Shown: positions 41,101 through 63,782, numbered from the stretch's first letter. The stretch is DNA of 64,000 nt from Amoebidium appalachense (GCA_963693365.1 CAVNZM010000009.1:868001-932000); one strand, 5' to 3'. Numbers and translations are program-made. The notes: generated from the letters alone by a model not told the origin.

Positions 41101-42061
41101 GTTGTAGTGGTGGTGGTGGTGGTTGTGGGGGAAGGGGGGGGGGGGGGGGGGGGGGGGGTGAGGGGGTGGGGAGGGGGGGGGTTGAAAGGGAAGAGACAGG
41201 CCATGAAAGAGACAGAGAAACATAGCAAGGGAACGTGGGGAGACGGAGCAAGTGAAGGATGGAACGAAAGAGGGAGAGGGGGGGGGGGGGGGGGGGTGGA
41301 GAGGAGACCGGGGGCGGGGGCAGGGGTGGGGGGTGGTGGTGGGGAGGGGATGATTTTCTGGGAAGGTAAGAAGTGAATAATTGGTTTTCAGGCATAGGAG
41401 ATGTCAAGGTGAAGGAGTACCCTTAGAAAGCGAGAGAGTTTGTTGCACCATGTTGTCTTTTTGAAAAGAAACGATTATCTAGCTGCCGTGCTGACACTTT
41501 AATTGGCTTTTATTTAACAATTTGCTCCCATTGGCTTGCAGGCATTTAAGGAGCTTGGCCGTGAGCTGCCAGTCAACATTAAAATGTGCTTTGAAGGGAT
41601 GGAGGAGACGGGCAGTCTTGGCCTGGACGATGTAATTTACGCCCAGGCAAAGGAGGGGGGTTCTTGGCTGACGTCGACTACTTTTGCATCTCAGGTGGGA
41701 ATACGCCCCAACCCCCCCCCCCCCCCTCCCTCCCTCCCCCCCCCCCCCCCCCGTGCCGGGGGGTGGACAAATATCCGCGTGATTGGTCATGTTCGAAGTC
41801 GCTTCAAAACAGACATACACCAGATAGGGCCGAAACCCCCCCCCCCCCCTTCCCCCCCTCCCCCTCCCCCTCCGGCCCTCCTCCTTTCTTATCGTCTCCC
41901 ACTCCCTCGAATGCCTGGTGTTTTCTTGTATGCTGCCATACACGTATGGTATCCTTCTAATCTGCCATTCTTCTGTTCTCTGTACTTCGATCCCCCCCCC
42001 TGTCCCCCCCCCCCCCCCCCCCCCCCCCCACCACCACCACCACCACCACCACCACCATCAC

Positions 42062-42153
<92 letters not shown>

Positions 42154-42723
42154 CAACACCAACACCACCCTTCCCTCTCCACCTTTTGTAACTTTCTTGA
42201 AGATAGGTTCTACTTCTGATGCGCAATTCTTTGTGTGCTCTCGTCGTTTTTCGAATCTGTGTTGTCCGCCGTGAATGTGTACTTCACATCCCTGCTCCAC
42301 ATTCTTACCCCCCCCCCCCCCCCCCCTCCCCCCCCCCCCCCCTTCTCCCCCTCCCTTTTAGACAACTACTGGTTGGGGCGCACCACACCCTGTCTGACGT
42401 ATGGCACGAGGGGATTGGCCTACTTTGCGCTGGAGATCAGCGGCTTCAAGAAGGATCTGCACTCGGGCCTCTACGGTGGCGCTGTGTAGGTGCCCAGTGT
42501 TATGTTCACTGATTGTGTTGGGGTTGTTTGGAGTGGGGTTTGAGGGGCGGGGGATTGGGGTGGGTGGAGGGGGTGGTGGTGGGGGGGGGGGGGGGGGGGG
42601 GAGATTGTGTTGTGGTGGTGGTGGTTTTTTTTTTCTTTTTTTTTTTTGGGGGGGGGGGGGGGGGGAGGGGATTGCGTTGTTGTGGGGGTGGTGTGTCTGG
42701 TGTGTGTGTTTGTGCGTGTGCGT

Positions 42724-42759
<36 letters not shown>

Positions 42760-42931
42760 TGGGGGGGGGGAGGGGGGGGAGGGGGGCTCTATGGCGATGC
42801 AGTAAAGATCAACACCTGTTTTTTCTGGTTTTTTGTGATAGGTCAGGCTAAGGGGCGGGAGGGTGGGAAAGGTTGGATGGCTGGATGGTGAAGGGTTTGT
42901 GTTTTGTGTGTGTGCGCGTGTGGTGTGTGTT

Positions 42932-43021
<90 letters not shown>

Positions 43022-44727
43022 ATGCTTGTGTGTTGTGCGTGTGCATGCGCGCACACATGTGCTTACGTGTGTTTGAATGGTCATGCACACGCAGCCACGG
43101 GGTGAATGGTTAGCTTTGCCCCCACACTCGCAATCGAATATATTCAAAAATTTCACTTTCTGACTCCTGACCCTCCCCCCCCCCCCCCCCCCCCCCCCCC
43201 TCCATGCAGACACGAACCAATGACGGACCTTGTGCATCTTATGGCTAGGCTGGTCACCCCATCTGGTCAGATCTTAGTGCCGGGCATCAATGAGCTTGTG
43301 GCCCCACTATCAGATGCAGAGGCAGCCCTCTACGACAAGATCGACTTCGATCCGGAGTCTTTCAGAAACGTACGATAAAATGCAAACCCGCCCTCCCTCC
43401 CCACCTCCCCTCCCTTCCCACCATCGCTCCACCCCGGCTCCTTTTGCCCCCCCCCCCCCCTCCCCCCCCCGCTCCCCCTCTCTTCCACACACACACACAT
43501 CCCAGCTCCTTTTGCCCTCGCTCCCCCCCCCCCCCCCCCCGCCCTTTCCCAAACATGCACATACATTATAGAAGGAACGGCAGATGGGCACACACCTGCC
43601 TTTTGTGTTCATGTCTCCATGTTTGGCTTTGTCGTTGTTCGGTGAAGCCCATTGCCACAAGACACTACCTTTTCTGAAAGAAAAAGAATAACGGTTTTGT
43701 TGCTCATTCAACTTGGATCAAAACCCTCGTGTATTCCTCTCTTCACCCCGTCCCCCCTCCCCCCCTTCTCCGCCCCCTCCCCCCTGCTCTGGGGGTGCCT
43801 CTTCTCGAGTGCAGTACACACAGACTTACACTGACACATTCCCCCACCCCCCCCCCCCCCCCCCCCCCCCACACACACACAAATATTACACTAACAAACA
43901 GCGACACATGCGCGCGAGCTTGCACACTCGCACATACACTAGCCCTGCCCCGCCACACACACACACACATGCATCCACCCACCCACCCACCCACCGACAC
44001 ACACATCCACCCACCCACCCGCCTGCTGACACACACATCCACCCACCCACCCACCCACCCACCACCCACCCGCCGACACACACATCCACCCACCCACCCG
44101 CCTGCCCGCCGACACACACATTCACCCTCCCACCCACCCGCCCACCCACCCGCCCACCTACACACACATCCACCCACCCGCCCACCCACCCGCCCACCTA
44201 CACACACATCCACCCACCCACCCACCGGCCGACACACACATCCACCCATCCAGCCGCCCGCCCACCCACCCACCCACCTGCCGACCCACACATCCACCCA
44301 CCCACCCACCCACCCACCCACCCACCCACCCACCCACCCACCCACCCACCCACCCACCCGCCGACACACACACACTCACACACACACACTCACACATACA
44401 CACACACACACACACGTGCAGGATGTAGGTGCTCGTGGGCTGATCCACAGCAGCAAGAATGACGTACTGATGGCCCGGTGGCGCTACCCCTCACTGAGTC
44501 TGCACGGCATAGAGGGCGCATTCTATGAGTCGGGGGCAAAGACAGTTATCCCTGCAAAGGTGGGTATGTGTGTGTGTGTGGTGGTGGTGGGGGGGGGGGG
44601 GGGGGGGGGGGAAGGTGGGGCGGGGGGAGAGGGGAAGGCGCGGGGGGGGGGGGGAGGGGGGGGGGGGGAGAGGAGGGGGAGAGGGGGGGGGGGGGGGATG
44701 GGGTGGTGTGGTGAATGGGTGGGTTGG

Positions 44728-44761
<34 letters not shown>

Positions 44762-45490
44762 GTGCGTGTCTGTGTGTGTTACCTGGGGATGGGGAGAGTT
44801 GGGGTGGGGGGAAGGGGGGACTGCCTTGGTTCAAGAGTGTCGCTGAGCAGAGAGGTCGAAACAGTGGATGTGTTTGAGAAGAAGAGATTGAACAGGGGAT
44901 GCATGTGGCTCGGATGGGCTAAGATGGTGTCATGCTGGAAACATGTCCATAAAAGGGCGGCGGCAGGGGAGGGGGGTGGGGGGGGAGGGTAACTATTCAG
45001 TTATTACTGAATATTGATGCAGCATCCGTGCCCAGGTAATTTCGTTGTCAAGAGTTGCGCTTTTAGGTTTTCAGGCTACCTGGGGCCAACGTGAACTGGA
45101 TCATGGATCTACAACCTCTCTCTCATGCGTTGTGTGGTTCTTTATCTTTTTTTTGGGGGGGGGGGGGTGTGGGGGGGGAGGCCGGGGGAGGCGGAGGTCG
45201 GGGGGGAGGGGGGAGGCCGGGGGAGGCGGAGGTCGGGGGAGGGGGAGGGGAGAGGAGGTTGGAAGTAGGGGATCCTAATGCTACCCACTTGCTTACTCGT
45301 CTATGCTCATGGTGGTTTATTTACTTAACAGGTGATTGGCAAATTCAGTCTTCGCCTGGTGCCCGACCAGACCCCCGAAGCCGTGTGCCAGCTCGTGACG
45401 TCACACCTTGAGTCCGAGTTTAAGAAACTCAACTCACAGAACAATATGTCCGTCACGATGCTCTCCGGCGGTGGCTATCCTTGGTTCGTT

Positions 45491-45537
<47 letters not shown>

Positions 45538-45936
45538 GGGAGAAAAGAAAAAAAAAAAAAGAAACCACCACCACCACCACCACCACCACAGGGTGAGGAT
45601 GGGTGTGCTTACTTATAATGCATACATACACTTGTTGTGCTCTTTCTGACATGATCTACACGGTGCTGTCCGTCGTGGATGTTTACTTCGTAACCTGTAG
45701 CACATTTCAACAACAACAACCACCCCTTCCCACCCGCCTTTTTTACCTCTTTGGAAGGTGAAATGGGTCGGAACTCGGGTAGTGTGGATGCCTTGGTTTC
45801 CTCCAGAGAATTGGCGTGCTGCTATAGGTTGCATACTCTCTGTTTATGTCCAATCTTATAGTCCGGCATTGCCACGGATTTTGCACTTCCGGCTGTGAAC
45901 TCTTAGGCCCCCCTCCTCTCCCTCCTTCAACCAGTA

Positions 45937-45967
<31 letters not shown>

Positions 45968-46382
45968 TCACGACCACCACCACCAACACGACCCGATTTC
46001 CTCCCTGTTCTCCTCCTTTACCCCATCTCTTATTGGAGCAAAGCAGGTCACATGAATTCTTGATCTCCGCCTCACCTAGTTTCCATATTTGTACAATGGT
46101 CCTTGATTTTGATTGGCCCTGACTGACCAATCACGGCACAGGGTGAGTGACTTCAACCACCCCAACTACCTGGCTGGACGCAAGGCCGTGCAGACAGGTA
46201 GGCCCTGGTTTGATTGGTCAATGGCATGGTAGTTACCATATATGGTTAGGTTGAATTAGCTCTGTGCAAATACACACTGTTGGCCAGCCCTGTGTCCGAA
46301 AATGTATCTTGGCGATGTCTGTGCAGACAGTTTGTGCTCGGATGCTGGGTCACCTTTTTTTATTTTTTTTTTTTTTTTTTTG

Positions 46383-46478
<96 letters not shown>

Positions 46479-46618
46479 GGGGGGGGGGGGGGGGGGGGGA
46501 TTGTGGATGATGAAAAACGGTGCTACGGTTCTTGCGAGTGAAGAGGGCATCTAGGAGTGGGGATGGGTTTTTTTTTACAATGTTTCCTTTTTTCTTTTTT
46601 TTTTTTTTTTTGTTTTTT

Positions 46619-46664
<46 letters not shown>

Positions 46665-47710
46665 CCTCCCCTCACATAAAGTCCATCGGACCACCAGAAC
46701 ACCGGCCACAGAGAACACTGTCATCCCACAACTGCTTCATCTGGCCTTTCCCTTTCACTTAGCAACTTTGTCTCTCTCTCCCCCCCTCCTCCCCCCCCCC
46801 CCCCCCCCCCTCCCTCCCTCCCTCCCCCCCAAAAAAAAAAATCTCACACGCATACACATACACGCTCTCCCCTCCCCCCCACCACCACCTCTTATTTACT
46901 CAATCCCCTTCCCCTCCCCCTCTCCCCTTCTACTCTTCCTCCCTTTTCTCTCTGCCTTCCCATCGCTCCTCCCCCCACTCCTGTCTCTCCCTCTCCCCCT
47001 CTGACACACACATTTTCCGTTCCTGCCCTTTCTTTCTTGCTCTCTCTTTCCCCCATTTCCCTCTGCCCTTTGTCACCCCCCCCCCCCCCCCCCCCAACTC
47101 CTCAGTTATGTCCCCCTCGCTCCTCCCCCTCCCCCCACCCCGACTAGCACCCCCCCCAGCACACCAGATATGTACTTGCGTACTCATTCTCTTGCCTCAA
47201 ACCTCCCCCCTCCTCCACCCCCCCCCCCCCCCCGACCCTTCCCCCCCCCCCCCCCCCCCCCCCACAATGCAGTGCACGGTGTTGAGCCCGATCTGACACG
47301 TGAGGGGGGGTCCATCCCCATCACTTTGACGTTTGAGAAGGCCACCGGCAAGAGTGTCATGCTGCTGCCTGTGGGTGCATGTGATGACGGCGCACACTCC
47401 CAAAACGAAAAATTCGACCGGTATAGACCCTCCCCCCCCCCCCCACTTACTTCCTTCAGCCCCCTTCCACCCTGCCTGGCTACCACCTATTGATATCTTG
47501 CAAATGTTTGTGCACAGGTGATAGTGTATGCCGTGTGTATAGGACCCCGCATGTGCAGAAACGGCAATGAATTTCGGTGGATGGGAGGCAGCAGGAAGGG
47601 CAACGGAGACTGATAACAAGCCATTCGGCTTTTTTTTTTTTTTTTTTTTTTTTTTTTCCATTAATGACCATTTGGGTTCGGGTAATATGGAGGAAATTCT
47701 TTAAATCCAA

Positions 47711-47745
<35 letters not shown>

Positions 47746-47953
47746 GCCTGAATGTGCAACAAGTGAAAACAAGGGCGGCGGCGCCCCCCGGGGGGAGGGG
47801 GGGGGGGGGACAGTTTTGGGAGCTAATTCGGGAGATTTCCAAAGTTTCGTTACCAACATAGTTGCTCACTGACGTGTTTTTCTGTGCAGGGTTAATTATC
47901 TGAACGGCATCAAGGTGCTGGGGGTCTATTTGGAGGAAATTGCCCGCCTGTGA
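38173..47953 (+). CDS. CNDP2: M20-family metallodipeptidase, cytosolic non-specific dipeptidase (CNDP2-like), 12 exons
   Basis: Exons: 38173-38282, 38796-38868, 39794-39897, 40515-40662, 41542-41694, 42362-42485, 43210-43369, 44422-44559, 45332-45483, 46142-46197, 47273-47420 and 47890-47953 (TGA). The model gives about 476 aa, close to animal CNDP2 (475). It hydrolyses dipeptides such as Cys-Gly in the cytosol using two divalent metals. The ligands are visible: YGHYDVQP (His99), STDDKG (Asp132), GMEETGS (Glu166/167), FCISD (about 197) and DDGAHSQNE (His about 448). Other landmarks are [19 protein letters not shown] and EGGSIP. Exon 5 is one base short of the expected frame: after GCC CAG GCA AAG the G run at 41655-41660 puts the conserved ADVDYFCIS in another frame. 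One more G restores it and gives the phase required by exon 6. An assembly error is likely. The exon-9 donor (gttcgt) is unusual. Confidence 0.93.
40663..40870 (+). repeat. Tandem degenerate repeat at the start of dipeptidase intron 4
   Basis: Directly after the donor, the units 'gtgcaatcagtagtttg', 'gtgcaataagtggtttgag', 'tttgcatgtcgt(g/a)a' and 'caataggtaggttgagcagt' reiterate with 20-50-bp spacing. Another intron whose 5' end is a local tandem array. Confidence 0.6.
42063..42150. repeat. (CA)n microsatellite in dipeptidase intron 5
   Basis: About 88 bp of CA preceded by (CAC)n and poly-C. Confidence 0.95.
42180..42345 (+). repeat. Dispersed intronic repeat, copy 9 (3' block)
   Basis: In dipeptidase intron 5: 'ctttgtgtgctctcgtcgtt' near 42229, 'gttgtccgccgtgaatgtgt' near 42261 and 'cctgctccacattcttac' near 42292, then poly-C. 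The intron ends 17 bp after the C-rich block at 'ccttttag'. Confidence 0.55.
42930..43018. repeat. (GT)n microsatellite in dipeptidase intron 6
   Basis: About 89 bp of GT, opposite in orientation to the usual sense (CA)n of this window. Confidence 0.95.
43974..44360. repeat. (CCAC)n minisatellite with 'gccgacacacacat' punctuations
   Basis: Higher-order array: blocks of 'ccacccacccacccgcc' are punctuated by 'gacacacacatccac' or 'tacacacacatccac' about every 30-60 bp, with roughly ten blocks, ending in about 80 bp of pure CCAC (44291-44358). In dipeptidase intron 7. Confidence 0.93.
45590..45905 (+). repeat. Dispersed intronic repeat, copy 10
   Basis: In dipeptidase intron 9: 'ggtgaggatgggtgtgctta' (45591), 'ttgttgtgctctttctgac', 'gctgtccgtcgtggatgttt' (45664) and 'cctgtagcacatttcaac' (45690). 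A second segment, 'aaggtgaaatgggtcggaac' to 'ggatgccttggtttcctcca' (45757-45806), matches the block at 228-285 ('aggtgaaagcgtcgaaac ... tggatgacttgggcctctcc'). Confidence 0.6.
46385..46472. repeat. (GT)n followed by poly-G in dipeptidase intron 10
   Basis: About 88 bp of GT and then about 25 G. Confidence 0.95.
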
Positions 47954-48770
47954 TTGGCTACAGAGCTACGCGGTTGTGTGTTCGACTTTGATTGGTGCGT
48001 GCTGACTAACTATATTTTTTTAGATTAGTTATCAGGCCGAAGGACCACCCAGTTTAGTACTGATGATCAATGATTGGATATGTTAATGTGAAGTAAAGCT
48101 TCGCCGGTGAATGGTGTGTTTTTCTTACCTCCATTGAGCAGACTCTCTTGGTTCCTTTTTTTTTGTTGTTTTTTCTTTTTCTTCCTGCATCCCCCCCCCC
48201 CCCCCCCCCCCCCCTTTTTGTTTTTTCCCCTTTTTTTCCTTTTTTCTTCGGCAACATGCAGCAAATAAATCATTTCGGTGCACTTGTGTGCATAGGCTGG
48301 ATGAACTGTGTTGGCAGACAGGTACAAATCCAAAAAGAGCAGGAGATGCCTCTGCCCCCCCCCCCCCCCCCCCCCCGTCCCCCCTTCCCTCCCCCAGTGT
48401 GCGTGTGCGTGTGCAGATGGGTCGCGGTCCGTGTGCGAGTTACGTGTGTGTGTGTGTGTGTGTGTTTGTGTGTGTCCGTGTGTGTGTGTGTGTGTGCTTG
48501 TGTGTGCATATGCATGTGTCTTCTATTTTTTCTTCTTTTCCTTTTCCGTGGGGGCAGGGTGGGTGGGACGGGACGGGAGGGCGGGCAGTGGCGGAGGGGG
48601 GGGGGGGGGTTTCAAAATTAAACTCTTGGAAACATATTCCATCAGTTTGCTCGAGCCTTCCCCAAATATTAATCGAAGTCTTTATAGTCCCTTTCGTGAG
48701 GTTGTCACGGTGGGCCCTAATCACACAGCCAACACAATGCAACTAACTGATTGATACGTTCAGTAAGGAG

Positions 48771-49359
48771 GTGACCGACAAAAAAATGCGGCCCAAAATA
48801 CAAGAGCAGTGGGCATGTATATTTGGCAGCGAAAAAATCAAAAATAGAATACTCAGCGGCAATCATCAACTGTGTTGCAACCACAAACAGAGAATGACTT
48901 CAATTGCTTTTAATATTAAATATTTAAATGCCCCGGCGGCAAGGGGACACCACAGACCCGTGCTCGTGGTTTTCGCCCAATCAGCAATTGACGGGCATGC
49001 TGACGAGAACACGGTCCTAGCACCATCTGGAGACGTGCCATGCTTTGGCTGGATTGGATCCCCGGATACTGTGAGTGTGTTTTGAGAACGTGATGTGTGT
49101 GTAGTTCGTCGTTCAAGTGGTTGTGCAAAGAGTGTATCCTAATTTCCTTATATATTTTTTCGCTGCGTGCACAAATTTTCAGAAAAAGACGTCGTCTTTA
49201 GGCCACTATTTTTGTTGTTTCTCGTGTGCTGTGATCTTTGATATATCAGAGTTTGAGGTTGCTTGCGATACCCTGTGCTCTGTGGTTGTGTTGTTTGTGC
49301 ACTTGTGTTTGCCTTCTCGTCGTACACACACACACACACACACACACATACACACACAT

Positions 49360-49393
<34 letters not shown>

Positions 49394-49399
49394 TTGTGT

Positions 49400-49457
<58 letters not shown>

Positions 49458-49719
49458 GTTGAGGAGGAGGAGGCCGGGGGGGGGGGGAGGGGCGGGAGGG
49501 GGGGGGGGAGGAGGAAGAGAAAACACAATGAATTCTAGAGGGGAAAAAAGTATATCTGGGCCCCAATCTAAGACAGTCACTGATGCACAATTCACGTTAA
49601 CTTGCAGGAACGATTTTTTGCTCATTATAATCCAACGAATAATTTGGAGCTGAAAAATAGCAGGGGCCCGAGATCGTGGCACCGCTCATGCCCCTGCGGC
49701 GGCGGCGGCGGGGCGGCGG

Positions 49720-49752
<33 letters not shown>

Positions 49753-49796
49753 AGGGGGGAATCTTATCCCGAGTGCAAGATTTTCACACTCTTTAA
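48771..49796 (+). CDS. Low-confidence candidate gene, two exons
   Basis: An open frame at 48771-49070 (100 codons, ending ...LAPSGDVPCFGWIGSPDT) meets a good donor (gtgagt) at 49071. An in-phase acceptor (cttgcag) lies before 49608, where the frame resumes (ERFFAHYNPTNNLELKN...). It then enters a GGC/poly-G block and stops after 49796. Codon composition outside the repeat is non-repetitive. No domain is recognised, the minus strand is also open over part of the first segment, and the second exon's end is unclear. Confidence 0.22.
49325..49452. repeat. (CA)n-(GT)n inverted pair, potential long hairpin
   Basis: (CA)n at 49325-49391 is followed after 'ctatt' by (GT)n to about 49452. The two halves are reverse complements and could extrude a cruciform or give a hairpin RNA of about 55 bp. 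Confidence 0.85.
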
Positions 49797-50937
49797 AACC
49801 GAACGGCCAACACCAGTCATCCATACTAACAGCAATGTGTAAGTAACTGCTACCAGACAATTCAAATGAATTTGTTCCTCGCATTGTTGCGAGAAATCAA
49901 AATACAAAACGAAAAAAGAAGAAGAAAAAGAAGAAACGGAGATTATGGAAGTTGACATTTTCGTACCCACGTTCGCCGTCTGAGCTTCACCAACTTTTCC
50001 ACAACAATGTTTAACCCAACCGACAACCATCAGTATTGCAGCTTCAGTAGGGATGAATCGGGGGGGTCGGGGAGGGGGGGGAGAAGGGGTTGGGGTGGAG
50101 TGGGGTGGGGGGGTGACGAGAAACGGAGAGAAAAGGGCAGGAAGGAATTTCGAACAAAACTCTCAAACACACGAAGAAGGCCTTGACTACCCCCCCCCCC
50201 CCCCCCCCCCCCCTTGCCCTCCTTTTTCCCGAACCCACACATCGTCAACTCGCGCTGACAGAGTGAAGATGACAAGCGTCTCAATTTAAAACGACATTTT
50301 ACTACGAGAATGAACTGAAAAGCAGATTCACACCGGCACACCAATTGAACCAATCAAATGTGCATTAATGTAGGCCAATCACAGGCGAGCAATTGCCCAA
50401 CAGATACATAGACCCCAAGATAGTTGGCCCTGCAAAGAGAGACTAGTTTGCTAAAAGTCAAACAAACAAAAACCCCATACTTGGGACAAAAATCCAAAAA
50501 TTTCTTTTATATGTACCATGAGGTTCACCTGAGGAGATCATATTTTGCGAGATTAATGGAAGGACGTGACCGTAATGATTGAATATTCTTCCAATTGAAA
50601 AAGCTTTACTGATCTTTTTTTATGCTCTCGACTTGCATGACACCCCTTGCAGCTTTTCATCAATGAGAATTCAATTTCGGTTCTGCCCCCCCCCCCCCCC
50701 CCCAAAAAAAAAAAAAAAAAAAAAAAAACGAAAAAAAAAGGAATAAAAGGAAAGAAACCTGCACTGTATGCCCCTGGTCCCAACACACACACACATGATT
50801 TTTGTCTGTGCTAAACAGCTCCCATGCGTCCAGACACCGAAACATCAAAAGTTGATGACCGGGAGGGTGGATGAAGGAGCCGCGGAAGGCTTTTTTTTAT
50901 TATTATTTTTTTTGGGGGGGGGGGGGGGGGGGGGGGA

Positions 50938-51524
50938 GGGGGTCCATGCAGGTCGAACTTTTCATTTTGCGAGTGTGCGCCGTCATCACATGCACCCACA
51001 GGCAGCAGCATGACACTCTTGCCGGTGGCTTTTTCAAACGTCAAAGTGATGGGGATGGACCCCTCCTCACGTGTCAAGTCGGGCTCCACTCCGTGCACTG
51101 CGTGGCAAGAGGGGGGGGGGGGGGGGTGAGGGGGGTGCGGAGAGGGGGTTAGAAAAGGGGCTGGAGTGGGGCCTAGAGGCTGTGGCTGGAATACAGTTCA
51201 TAGGGTCTCCCTCCCCCCCCCCCCCCCCTCCCCGCTCCACTTGCCACCTACCCACCTCCCAGATACCCCCCCGGTATGCCAGCAATGTAGCACTCTGCAC
51301 ATCAAACCACAAAGTCCCGCCCGCTTGCCCCCCCCCCTCCCCCCCTCCCCCCACACGCACACACCTCACCCACCCGAGCCCACCCCCATCCCCAGCCGAG
51401 CCCCGCACTTAGACAGGCACATAACACTTCAAGCAAACACACCATACGCCACCCCCCACCCCCCCACCCCTCCACCCTTCCCCTCCAACGTGACACGCAC
51501 ACACACACACACACAGACACCCAC

Positions 51525-51567
<43 letters not shown>

Positions 51568-51890
51568 AAGTTCTCCAAATTGTTCCGAGCACAGACAGTC
51601 TGCGAAGACATGCACCGAAATGTTTTTCAAAACACGGCACTGGGCAGCAGCACGTACGTATGGGTAAAATGGCAGTTCATTTTAACCATATATGGTAACC
51701 ACCATGCCATGGACCAATCAAATCGAGGCCTATTTGTGCACGCCCAGCCAGATAGTTGGGATGGTTGAAGTCACTCACCCTGTGCCCTGATTGGTCAGTC
51801 AGGGCCAATCAAAAACAAGGACCATTGTCCAAGTGACCGGGTACCATGGCCACAAATACGTTTTTAGCTTTTGACAAGGAGATCAGGATT
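50938..51890 (-). pseudogene. Inverted partial duplicate of dipeptidase exons 10-11
   Basis: On the minus strand, an exon-11 copy (about 50953-51098) encodes [18 protein letters not shown]...[12 protein letters not shown], nearly identical to the functional exon, with its acceptor CAG kept but the donor lost. Upstream on the same strand, about 51600-51660 matches intron 10 ('cagactgtctgtgctcgga'), and about 51720-51775 matches exon 10 ([11 protein letters not shown]) with roughly 10 bp deleted and the donor destroyed. Homology continues through the exon-10 acceptor and into intron 9 to about 51890. There is no metal-binding N-terminal part, so this is a broken copy with no enzyme function expected. 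Confidence 0.85.
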
Positions 51891-52267
51891 GGGGAGGCCG
51901 GAGTTTGTGGTGTGTGTGTGTGTGTGTGTGTGCGAGATCCATGTTTTGACTCGGTAAACACTCCGTAAACAAACACTGACCATGGTGGGCGGACCGCGGG
52001 CAACCTGTCCGGTTACGAGTGCAGCATATGGTAAATCGTAACATAACAACACACATTGTTTTTTGCAATTGTTTTACCATCGCACCGATTAAATCCGATC
52101 CAACCACTTGCATGGGTCATGCAGTGCTCAAATTATCTTTGGATTGTAGGTATTTAGCGACGCGCAGGCATAATAAAAAGTATGTAAACCCTAAAACATT
52201 TTCTTGGTGCTGATATATGTGTGGGGGTTTAAGCTATATGGGGGTTTACGCTAATGATTCGACTGAT

Positions 52268-52304
<37 letters not shown>

Positions 52305-53459
52305 AACAACAACAACCCCCAAAAAAAACAAAAAAAAAAAAAAGGTTGCCCGCCGCCGTGTTTGTACATGTCATCATATTACAACAGTTTAGCTTTGTTT
52401 ACACAAATGAAGTGGTAAGCGAGTGATATCATTCTTTGAAAAAACCCCTCGCTTGCTGACTCATGATCAGTGACTTCGATACTCCCCCCCTCCTCCCCCC
52501 CTCCCCCCCCCCCCCCCCCCCCCCCCCTCCTCCTCCTCCTCCTCCGTTCCCACACATGTACACACACTCTCGCTCTCTCTCTGGCTAGACTGGCAGACCG
52601 TACATGTGGCTACATACTATCGCTAGCCGGATGCAGTATATGCATAATACATGCATTAGGCTATGACATGCATCCTAATATAATTAACATCATTAGTGCA
52701 GCTTGTCAAACATTGCACAAGACGGGTTTGAGTTTATTCAAAGCCTTGCAATTGCCAATATATTACTACCCGTTGCAAATGATCGAAGACGTGAACGCTT
52801 TAGCGCTTCAACGGTTTGGTACAGTGGCCCAACACTCATTCACCTTGCGCTAGTACTGTACTCATGCACGGGTGACCGCCTGGGTGTGTGGGGGCTCGGG
52901 GGGGGGAAGGGGGGGGGAGGAGGGGGGGGGGGGGGGGGGTGGAGAGGGGCCCTGAAGGGACAACACGAGCACTATGGACGGGTGTATCATTTGACAGCTG
53001 CATGCGCAGTCATGATCACTGTGTACATGGGTTTGAGATCTGGAAAGGGTGCACGTGCTGCGACACACGTGCATGTCTCTTCCACCAGCAGAAGTGCTGA
53101 TTGTGTGCGTGTGGCTGTCTGCATGACCGTCGCCTACAAATGTGTACTACATGATCGATAGCTTATATGAGATAGGGCCAGGACGAAGGATAACGGAAAG
53201 AAGGTACTTGGGCTGTGAGCGCCGGCTGCAGACAATCCAGGCATATCGAATTCTTTTATTACACCAGTGGCACTGTGTTGTAACAGTTGTCTTCCATATA
53301 AGTAAGCTATTATGTACAGGCTATTAGGCGTCAAACACATCACGTGTAGCTTCATCTACGAATTCTTTTTGCCGTCCTTCTCGAAGTCTTGTTTCTAAAA
53401 TCACGGTCTTTTTACGGGCACATCCTTACATACTCATACATACATACACACACAAACAA

Positions 53460-53546
<87 letters not shown>

Positions 53547-53871
53547 CCCCCCCACACACACACATGTTACAGACACACTATTAATTGCTTCGGCTATACA
53601 TACCCCTTGAAGGTTGAAATTCAACGTGGAGTATCGCGTTTTTGGAAAGCGAAAGAATAAGAGGCATTGATAAAGGAGTCACTGGCCTTCGAACTAGCTT
53701 ATATAGCAATACATTGACATATTACCTCGATTGCGCAAACATAATCTTTTTCATGCACTTTTCATATTTTTCATTCATTTTCCATTCTAAAGCCGAGCTG
53801 GTAGAAGGGGCGAGAGGAGAGGGGGGGGGGGGGGGGGGGGGTTGTATAATTATGCCGATCATTTTTCTGGG
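51891..53871. other. Intergenic, no supported gene
   Basis: Unique sequence with frames of 60-80 codons in several frames and no recognised domain (for example 53142-53327, +). It includes poly-C blocks at 52270-52302 and 52503-52527, and (CA)n at 53460-53540. This separates the inverted duplicate from the 3' end of the helicase gene. Confidence 0.45.
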
Positions 53872-63671
<9,800 letters not shown>

Positions 63672-63677
63672 CTCATC

Positions 63678-63782
<105 letters not shown>

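Larger units (their letters stand above)
47954..50937. other. Downstream flank of the dipeptidase gene; weak ORFs
   Basis: 48000-48750 holds short unique sequence, poly-C and a (GT)n tract (48440-48510). 48771-49070 is an open region described separately. 49325-49452 is a (CA)n/(GT)n inverted pair. 49690-49750 is a (CGG)n/poly-G block. 49800-50700 is unique sequence with CCAAT motifs near 50350 and 50379 and no gene that I recognise. Confidence 0.45.

Noticed and set aside
43974-44360. Possible CRISPR-like array (regular repeats with spacers)
   Set aside because: The units are simple CCAC repeats with CACACA punctuation, the spacers are not unique, and the locus is eukaryotic and intronic.
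43713-44877. Pro/Thr/His-rich 249-382-codon frames that look like mucin or extensin repeats
   Set aside because: Produced by the (CCAC)n minisatellite inside a dipeptidase intron. The adjacent unique segment (44422-44559) is dipeptidase exon 8 in its own right.
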